Source of the DNA: Bugulina stolonifera | Taxonomy: Eukaryota; Bryozoa; Gymnolaemata; Cheilostomatida; Bugulidae | Assembly: GCA_935421135.1 (NCBI GenBank) | Contig: OW285195.1 | Span: 9,082,391 to 9,146,390, forward strand | Direction of reading: 5' to 3' | DNA length: 64,000 nt | Shown here: positions 56,451-64,000 of the stretch, one piece after another | How the letters are laid out: every line of letters starts with the position of its first letter | Position numbering within the stretch: position 1 is the stretch's first letter | Translations under genes and position numbers: made by a program | The notes under the pieces: model-generated | The model's input: the letters and a program-made list of their open reading frames with translations, nothing else | What the model was told of the DNA's origin: nothing | The model's database searches: none

Positions 56451-57004
56451 CATTACTCTAACCCGTATTTTCCTTCGCTTCACCCTACTCCAGCCGACGG
56501 TCCGCCCGCGAGGGTCGCGACGGGTCGTTGGGGCGGGAGGGCGGGGGAGGGGCGGGGGATGGGCGGGGGGAGGGCGGCGTGGGGCCACGGCTGGACTCGC
56601 AAACGAGAACCGCCGCGAGGCGGAGGGCGAGGCGGAGGGGTTTGGGGTGGGGAGGGGTGGGGAGGGGCGGGGACGGGTGGAGGGAGGACGGGTGGGGTTC
56701 GCGGGGCGGGGGGGGGGGGGGGGGCGCGCGCGTACGCGCGCGCCCCCTCGCCCGAGCCGTGGGACCGGGCGAGGGGTTTGCTCTTTAGACTGGGTTCCGC
56801 GGAACAGCCGATGAGGTTTTTGAAACCCCACCCGCGATGGGGGGGAGTAGGTTCTAGGGCTTTGCACATAGAGTGAGGTTTAGGGGAGAGGAGGGGCGAG
56901 AGGACGGGTGGGGTGGTCGTCCGCCCGGGGAGTTTTTGGATCTAGGGCTAATACGACGCGGAAAGGGCCGGGTGTCTGTGTAGATCTGCACTGACTATAC
57001 TACT
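56451..57004. repeat. Right terminal inverted repeat of the Polinton
   Basis: About 554 bp, the reverse complement of 42488-43021, with a longer G run and a short GCGGAGGGC-type duplication. It ends CTGACTATACTACT. Confidence 0.92.
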
Positions 57005-57010
57005 AATGTG
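57005..57010. repeat. Right target-site duplication of the Polinton (AATGTG)
   Basis: Matches 42482-42487. Confidence 0.9.
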
Positions 57011-57160
57011 TACAGGTTGTGGCTTCATTCCAACTTAGTGTTGTGTGAACTGGCAATAAAATATTTCCACGAAAAGATGGAATAATGTTTATTATGATAC
57101 TATAATTGGAGCCTCTAGAAATTTTAGCTGTTCTACAACTGGTTTCACTGCTACATGTAT
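57011..57160 (+). pseudogene. Orphan copy of a GST 3' UTR and 3' flank
   Basis: GTGGCTTCATTCC, GTGAACTGGCAATAAAAT and ATTTTAGCTGTTCTACAACT resemble in order the 3' UTR and flank of GST copy 2 (about 42330-42460) and of GST copy 3 (about 62100-62250). No GST coding exon precedes it on the right of the Polinton. It is a leftover of the tandem duplication, or the tail of a lost fourth GST. Confidence 0.7.
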
Positions 57161-58778
57161 CTGAGAACCTAATCACGTAATGACAAGGTTTTTGGCTTGA
57201 GCCTTGGGATAATCAATCAACCATCTATTTGCTGATATATCTTATCATAGTGACACTAGAAGTAATTCTTGTTTTGATTGATGGTCATGGAAATGAATTT
57301 AGCAGTAAATCATGACAAAATTTTTGGCTGTAGCCAGTGCCCTGACTTGTCATTCAGTAGCTTTTGAGCCAATATAGGTACCAGGAACAGAAAGCCACTT
57401 TAATTCATGGATCTAGTTACCACCTGGTAAGGTGATAAAGTAAATTATACATTGCATGCAGAACCTGAAGTGAGTTGTATACAGACTATAATTTTATGTT
57501 ATGTATATAATAATATGTACTACATTGTATGTTACATGTATAATACAGTTGTATCATGATTATACAGTTGTACATGTATGTGCGCTATAAAATAAATATT
57601 ATATACCAGTGTTGAGCAAGAAAAAAAGAAATTATATGATAACTCCAACAAGGTTGTTAAGTCTAGCAAGAAAATTGCATTAATTTTAGGATAACTCCAA
57701 ATTTTAATGATACATACAATGTACATTGTATGTGTATTTAAATATACAGTGCATACATGTGTGTATGCGTGTGTACGTAGATGTACATGTAGGCCTGCAT
57801 GTGTATAGGCGTGTATACATGTGTATGCACATGTGGCAGCACTCAAGACACTCGACAGTGAAGTTATTTCTGTGCGCCAAGCTGGGTTCATCTGCCCAGT
57901 ATTAGTATTGTATTGTTATTATCAATAGCTCAGAGAAATAAGTTCACAAAATTCTTGAATTGACAACAAATTTCAAAGATTATCCCCAATACAATTCACA
58001 ATGTAAATACATGTACAATGTATTCACTTATAGCTGAGCAGCTTGCTATCACTTCATCATAGCATACTAAAGTACAAACTTATAATACAAAATAATAGGT
58101 CCGCTATCTTCCAATCGAATTTGGGGTCGATATTCCGTGCGATCGATGCAATGCTGCCAGTCTGAATCTTTGCTCTGGTGGTGCTAAAGATGTTGAGACA
58201 AGGTCCTCTGGCATCGCTACCGGGGTGGGTTCTTAGCCTTAGGCCCTCGAGCCCAACCCAGGATGGGGTGGATACCTAACCTACCACTACCACTGGATGA
58301 GTGTTGGAACTCTGGCTAAGCTAGCACTAGAAATCCTTCCTGGACCGTGAATTATATATGGTACTATGCCGCCGATCTGGATCTTAGCTCCAGATGGTGC
58401 TAGTACATGTACCTTGGGACCGGGTCCCTGGCACCACTGCCTGGACAGAGCTGAAGTGGAAAAGAAGTTGAGAGGAAATAACTTGTAATATGATCAATAG
58501 CTTATTAGTACCATGGTTATATAATAATATAAGATAGTGAGTGTTGTAGTGGTAGTAGTGAATAACCTGTACTGGATATTTTGTAGAGTTATCTACACCC
58601 TGCAGTCATTAGGTCTTACCTCTGATTGGATCATGACTGGATCATGACTTAGTTATATTTGTTGTTAGCCTGCTATTTCAAGAGATAAAGCCTTGGAGTA
58701 AAGGTGGCCCATTAAATAGCCCTGACTCAATAATAAAAACGCATCAATGCTGGGGGCTTAGGCTAAGTGTGTACCTTG
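57161..58778. other. Intergenic region before GST copy 3
   Basis: No gene seen. TACATGTA-type motifs and AT runs are dense at about 57480-57840. About 58120-58450 is a more GC-rich patch with an imperfect internal duplication (TGCTGCCAGTCTGAATCTT against TGCCGCCGATCTGGATCTT), possibly an old repeat. From about 58540 the sequence aligns with the region before GST copy 2. Confidence 0.45.
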
Positions 58779-58786
58779 TATAAAAG
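58779..58786 (+). promoter_or_regulatory. TATA box of GST copy 3
   Basis: TATAAAAG 134 nt before the ATG, in sequence shared with the GST copy 2 promoter. Confidence 0.65.
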
Positions 58787-58912
58787 AATGTGCATACATA
58801 CCATCGCACATAAAGTGTTATCATCTTGATAGTTGAGGGTACAGTGCTCTATTTGAGTGTAAACACAGTTCTACGTTTCCTCTGTTAAACCAGCAAATCC
58901 AACATATCAAAC

Positions 58913-61900
58913 ATGGCTCCAACACTGGGATATTGGAAAATCCGAGGGGTAAGATTGAATATATAATTTATAGAATTTTAGATCAACAGACTTGCAGTTT
59001 TTTTAGGCAAGAGAAGATACCAGTGGAGATCTTTTGTCAAAAGATTTTTAGGAATCTCCTTTGATTGGTGCTTGAGGTTTAGCCTTTGACTATTGGGTAA
59101 AACCTGAAAACCTCCTTAACCCCAACTGCGAATTTTAGCTCCCTCTCCAAACTTTTAGATTCCTAGAAATTTGCCGACAAACATTCTCATACCAGTGTGC
59201 ACACCACTGGCTAGCCTAAGTGCAACTACAAACATGAAAAGCTACATTGTACTTATTTCTCTGTTTGTATATTTCTTCAGCTTGGACATGCTATCAGAAT
59301 GGTTCTACACTATAAGGAGGTAGAGTTCGAAAACAAAATGTACGATAACCCTGATGACTGGTTTGGTAAAGACAAGTTTAACCTGGGTCTGCAATGGCCA
59401 AATGTGAGTATGTAACCATATACCATGACATTGCTATAAATGTAGCATTGCTAGTAATATAATGCTGGAGGTAGAGTGAAGAATGAAGAGCATACTCTGG
59501 ACTAGAGTTAAAGGATATTGTTTGGTATTTCTAAAATGCAGAATCATGAGACTTGATGTAGAAATTAATTAACCTTAGTCATGATGACCAGTCATGTTTC
59601 ATGTTGATGAGAGGCAGTGGCAATTAATTACATCACCCTTAAGGTAAATTACCTTTTGTTCCAGAATTTCACTAGAACCACTAGACTCTTTTTATAAAGT
59701 AGTTTAGCAATTCTACTGAAGTAACCCATAGGATGTGCTATGGTTGGAGGGGTGTGGTATTTGGTTGGCTGCCTAAATGGACACCTAATAATAGTTGTAT
59801 CTGGTTCTGGGGGTAAACCATTTGCTTACTAATAGATATGAAAACCGGAACAGTGACACAGCAGTTTGGTCTGTACACAACTACATGGTTCTATGTATAA
59901 TTGTTTGTACATCTAGATGCATATACATACAATATGCATTTCAATTGATCGGATAGGCCTAGTGCATGCTTACTTACCAATCATAGGTTTGAATACCTAC
60001 AGTAAGCATTGCTGTGTTAATAGGTCCCATTTCATGACTTGTGTTGCATGTTGAATAACTATTTAGAATTATTTCTTGTAGATGCCATACTACATAGATG
60101 GAGATGTCAAACTTACAGAGACTAGTGCAATAATGGCATACCTTGGTAGAAAGTATAACTTGGGTGAGTATTGGTAAATGTTCCATATATGGCAAGGAGA
60201 TGTTTGTAGATCTCAATCTGCAAACAAGTCCAAGTACAATATTGCTTATCTGTCTGCACCTGCATGTATAAATAATACTTGGTGTAATTCATGTTTCATT
60301 GGCAAGATAATATTGAATAGTAAGAGCAAGAGTAGAATTTTCCGACAGACTTGATACACCGGCGACTGTAAACATAGCAACTGTGTATGATATACAGTGT
60401 ATTACACTATTACTACTGATTCTGTACATGGACATGAATGCAGTGTGTCGAATATTCAAGGTGGAACAACTGACGAAGCCAAGAGAAATAACGATATGAC
60501 GTACAGTGCTGCATTTTCACACCGTGTAGCCTATCTTAGGGTAGTGTATGGCCCGGCTTCAGACTTTGTGAGTATGATAAGTGGTACAACAGATATATGT
60601 ACATGCCTAGACTACCAACAGTATGTAATACATAATACTCCAATACTTGAATCAGATGTGATAAGCTTAAACTTTCACACCAAGCACACTTTTTAATAAT
60701 ATGCTCTACTATGTAGTGGCAGCGGCAGCAGCAGTAGCGGCAGCACTATAATATACTAGCAACACGATTGGTTACTGTAAACTACAATCATGTCAGGATT
60801 CATGTTCTGTAATATTAATATTGTTGTAGGAAAAAAATAAAGAAATATTTTTTGAGGGACTAAATGGTAGGCTTGAACAATTCTCTAAAGTGTTGGGAGA
60901 TAATGACTGGTTTGGAGGCTCTGAGGTGAGTAGTACATGGCTATTACAGTAAATTATGGTACTCAGGGGATACTTTAGTGTCATTATACATATAGCTGCA
61001 AACTTGCAAACGAATGTAGTATTTCTTTTCCTGTAACTACAATATCTGGCAAAATGATACATAATAATACTTGTACTTGTACAAGTATACGTGTATATTA
61101 TACAGCTATCAGTGACTTGTTGGGCAAATGGCATCAAGAACTGTAGAACCAACTTTTGTCTCGCTGGCTTTTGATAGCATTACCACATCGTCGAGATCAG
61201 ACTATGTTTTGAAGGCAAATTTAAAACACTTCATTATCTGTATTACAATTTTCTATCAAATGTAGAGAACATGTTTAAATATAATTAATTTAGACTATTG
61301 CAGCAAAAGTGAAATTTGAAAACTGAAATCTAAAATTCTATTGACTGATAGGCCACCGAAATGTTGAGATAAATATCATTTAGATAATCAGTGCTTGCAC
61401 AATAACTACAATGTACATACCAATTATCAAAATAGCTTGGCGAATACACCTAGCTCAAATCTAGTTTCCAAGATCCAAGGGGGCATAAAATGGTGCATAA
61501 ATGCCGCTTCATGTTTACTATGCTAAAAAAATGAGTGTGGATAATGCTTTAGCCAAAACTTCCACACAATACAGAGTGATGTGAAACGCTAACTACTGAA
61601 CTACGTGTAATTTTAGATGGTGTACGCAGACTTCTCTGTCTATGAGCTGTTGGACGTCTGGAACCAGTTCCAACCTGGTTGTGTTGAGAAATTTGACAAT
61701 CTAAAAGCATTCATGGCCAGGTTATACAGTACTACCTTATATTGTATATTAATGCTGCACATGTTGATATCTAGTTGGATTTTAAGACTGGATAGTTTTC
61801 CATGTACAGTAGAAGTTATCTTATCCTCACATCTATAGACAGTGTTGATGTTGTTCAACCTATAAACTACTGCCATGGATAACATGATTATTAGGTGAAT

Positions 61901-62025
61901 CTATAATGTTCTGTAGAGTTGAAGCTCTTCCTACTCTTCGGAAGTTCTTAGCCTCAGAGAATGGCATGAAGAAGGGACCATGCAATGGAGCAGTGGCCCA
62001 TTGGGGCGGGAAAGCTTTGCCTTGA
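58913..62025 (+). CDS. Mu-class glutathione S-transferase, copy 3
   Basis: Exons: 58913-58948, 59281-59403, 60082-60163, 60461-60567, 60830-60925, 61617-61720, 61917-62025; 657 nt, 218 aa, same phases as the other copies. It starts [12 protein letters not shown], with a K-I-R-G change from the K-L-R-G of copies 1 and 2. [26 protein letters not shown] and [14 protein letters not shown] follow. Exon 6 ends at a donor reading GTTATA where copy 2 has GTAATA, still GT. Its introns lack the MITE and the extra intron-2 sequence of copy 2, so they are the better proxy for the ancestral unit. Activity is expected because the catalytic Tyr and the glutathione-site residues are conserved. Confidence 0.93.
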
Positions 62026-62162
62026 GAAATTAAGTTTTACAGCCATGTTATACAACCATGTAATGTAGTATTCGTGTAAGCCTATGCCTACATGAATATG
62101 TGCATTGTACAATGTGACTTGATTCCATTTTAGTTTTGCAGTATCACCATCTGTGAACTGAC

Positions 62163-62168
62163 AATAAA
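62163..62168 (+). terminator. Poly(A) signal of GST copy 3
   Basis: AATAAA 138 nt past the stop in GACAATAAAAATT, at the same relative position as in copy 2. Confidence 0.7.
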
Positions 62169-63470
62169 AATTATTCTACTCAAAAGATTAAAATTATAAT
62201 GTTGTAGTACAATACAAGCCTCTAGAATTTTTAGCTGTTCTACAGCTGTGCTGCTTTTATTTCTATCTAAAAGAGTTGTAAGAACCCCAACACCCTCTTC
62301 TATTACTCCAATTAAAGCTTGATCACATGATCACAAGGATTGGCTCGATTCCCTGGCTGATGGACTTCAGGTCTGGACACCAGTTCTTGTTTATAAGCAA
62401 TCTACAATGTACATGTACCATCTATACACTTACATGTATATGTATCTCTTTTCATAGTCATGCTAATGTTTTTGTGTGTGGTCGCATGGTCGAGGACGAC
62501 CTACTTGCACAAGTGAAGAGCCTATGAGTGGGGTTAGGCCTGCGTCATTACATGAAAGATCGACAGGTACTTGTAGTCAATAAGTTAACCAAGACGACCC
62601 ATGTGGTCCAGAGTCAATGCTTGTTGCTATACTTGAGAAAAAGTATGTTCAGTCCTATTAAGCTGTTCGCGTGTTCGGTCATCAAGGCTGAAGGCCTTAT
62701 CAGCTAGAACTAACCTATGCTACTAAAGAAGACTTTGTATAAGTAGTATAGATCGAAGTGTCTTTATTGAGATCCAAGAATCAACTGAGACAATGATAGT
62801 AAAAACCATTCGCTTTATATTGTATTGTATTTATATAGTATTCTAGCTTCCGGAAATTGCACAACAAGATGTACATGTAATGCAACTGTATGTGCGCAAT
62901 AAAATACCATGTACTAGCATCTTCCAGTCAATCTGCCATTACAATGTACATGTATGTAAATAGTACACAGCTGTGATGATGTAGGTCACAAGCAACTGGA
63001 TGTATACATGTATTTCGTACAAGTGTGCTAGATACTCTTTGTTATTACATAGTTATAAAACAGTGTGCCACATGATGGCAGTCAACTATGGTCTATTGCA
63101 TTATCAAAGTTGGTAGTATTTTAAAACACATCTACCAAGCCGATGTATTTACATGTAGGTTATTATATTTTTACTCTGCACAAGTTAGCAGATATATTCA
63201 GAACACAAACCTTTTAAAATATAGAAAATTTTCATCTAATGTATCAACTAGGTCGATGCAATTACTAAATGAATATATACATGACTTGTAAGTAATACTC
63301 ATGTACATGTAACTTATCTTGGAGCTGAGGAGCAATGCTATTAATACATACATATATCCACTTCTTGAGATGATGTCTTAGTAGAATAAGACTGTATTAA
63401 TTGCTTAGTGCTGTATTACAGCATAATAAGTCCTAAATAGATTACGTTAACTACATGTACAGCAAAAGCC
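62169..63470. other. Intergenic region after GST copy 3
   Basis: The first 90 bp continue the duplicated GST flank. Beyond that I see no gene and no clear transposon ends, only scattered ATGTACATGT runs. Confidence 0.4.
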
Positions 63471-63690
63471 TCATCCACTTAAATCAACTGCTGTCAGGCA
63501 ATATATCTCAACAGTATTGTGCTGTTGAGGTATTGACAACTCCTTCCATGCCTCGACACTAGTGGAGACTAATAGAGGGAATAAGGTGAATAGCAGGTGT
63601 TTTGTGTCTTTACATAGTAATTGACAGTGAAGGGCACTGGACAGTAACAATTTAAGTACATCCCCTCTTTTCCTACTTTCTTGTACATAC
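63471..63690 (-). CDS. Possible internal exon of an unidentified gene
   Basis: A minus-strand frame of about 70 residues with protein-like composition: RKRGDVLKLLLSS, then an alternating hydrophobic helical stretch (HLLFTLFPLLVSTSVEAWKEL) typical of helical-repeat proteins. An AG (ATGTACAAG) precedes it as a possible acceptor. No strong donor follows and no partner exon was found, so this could be chance. I cannot name a family. Confidence 0.28.
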
Positions 63691-64000
63691 ATGTCCTATA
63701 ATTGTTGTGTACTGTACATATTTATGTATACAGTGTCAAAAACGCACGTGCATGTATTTACTGCTTTGTGGCTAAAATACTTGCTTGTGAGCATAAATAC
63801 TGAAGAGCAGACCACTTTGAATACAGTAATAAAAGAGCGCTGCTCTAGGTATCGATCAATTGTTTGTGGGACATTCAATCTCTGGGTGAAATGAGATACC
63901 AAAAGTTGAGTTTGCTGAAATCCAGGGAGTTTCCAGCATACTTGCTAAGCTACAAGTGTAAGAGCAGGAGCAAAAGATCTGGTCTCGACAGCAAAAGTTC

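Larger units (their letters stand above)
42488..57004. mobile_element. Polinton/Maverick-type self-synthesising transposon, minimal gene set
   Basis: A 14,517-bp element (about 9.8 kb without the nested retrotransposon). The ends are exact: left AGTAGTATAGTCAGTGCAGA, right its reverse complement, flanked by 6-bp direct repeats AATGTG (42482-42487 and 57005-57010). Long terminal inverted repeats, a 6-bp duplication, an AG start and a family B DNA polymerase of the protein-primed type are established hallmarks of Polintons. The layout is TIR, polymerase (leftward), palindromic minisatellite, second gene (rightward, split by a Gypsy element), 105-bp repeats, TIR. I find no retroviral-type integrase apart from the Gypsy one, and no FtsK-like ATPase, adenain-like protease or capsid frame. 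It is therefore either non-autonomous for integration or a distinct reduced lineage. Confidence 0.9.

Noticed and set aside
42488..57004. Interpretation as an integrated virus carrying capsid genes
   Set aside because: No frame with capsid, packaging ATPase or maturation-protease features was found; the only integrase belongs to the nested Gypsy element.

Overview
This is animal nuclear DNA: AT-rich, with GT-AG introns, AATAAA signals, tRNA-derived SINEs, MITEs and dense microsatellites including dispersed TACATGTA motifs. The cellular genes are metazoan (ZFC3H1, mu-class glutathione S-transferases). Introns are mostly 0.1-3 kb and nothing points to a vertebrate. An invertebrate is the safest reading; I cannot name the phylum.

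Layout. Positions 352-472 hold the last exon of an unidentified plus-strand gene. Positions 27822 down to 1781 (minus strand) hold a complete 41-exon gene that I identify as ZFC3H1, the zinc-finger scaffold of the nuclear exosome PAXT pathway. The exon model closes in frame at 8235 nt (2744 aa). Its introns carry three tRNA-type SINEs, one with a large foldback, and several minisatellites, one of which multiplies a splice donor. Positions 27823-30382 are an AT-rich intergenic gap. From 30383 to 62168 lie three plus-strand mu-class GST genes of identical 7-exon, 218-codon architecture. Copies 2 and 3 are recent duplicates with alignable introns. MITEs sit in introns of copies 1 and 2.

Between GST copies 2 and 3 is a 14,517-bp mobile element (42488-57004) with termini starting AGTAGTATAG, GC-rich terminal inverted repeats of about 540 bp and a perfect 6-bp target duplication (AATGTG). 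These are hallmarks of Polinton/Maverick elements. It encodes a four-exon family B (protein-primed type) DNA polymerase with C2H2 fingers and a putative OTU-like cysteine-protease domain, transcribed leftward. A second, unrecognised gene (405 codons, SUMO-interaction-like motif, internal repeat) is transcribed rightward. The two diverge from a roughly 0.9-kb inverted-repeat minisatellite. I see no integrase, packaging ATPase, maturation protease or capsid gene.

The second gene is split by a structurally complete Ty3/Gypsy retrotransposon (50647-55369; 234-bp LTRs differing at about 2 positions; 5-bp duplication AAACG) with one intact 1334-aa gag-pol frame. The order of events readable from the sequence is: GST duplication, Polinton insertion into a duplicated GST 3' flank, then a recent Gypsy insertion into the Polinton. 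The strongest candidate for something undescribed is this minimal Polinton with its orphan gene and palindromic central minisatellite.
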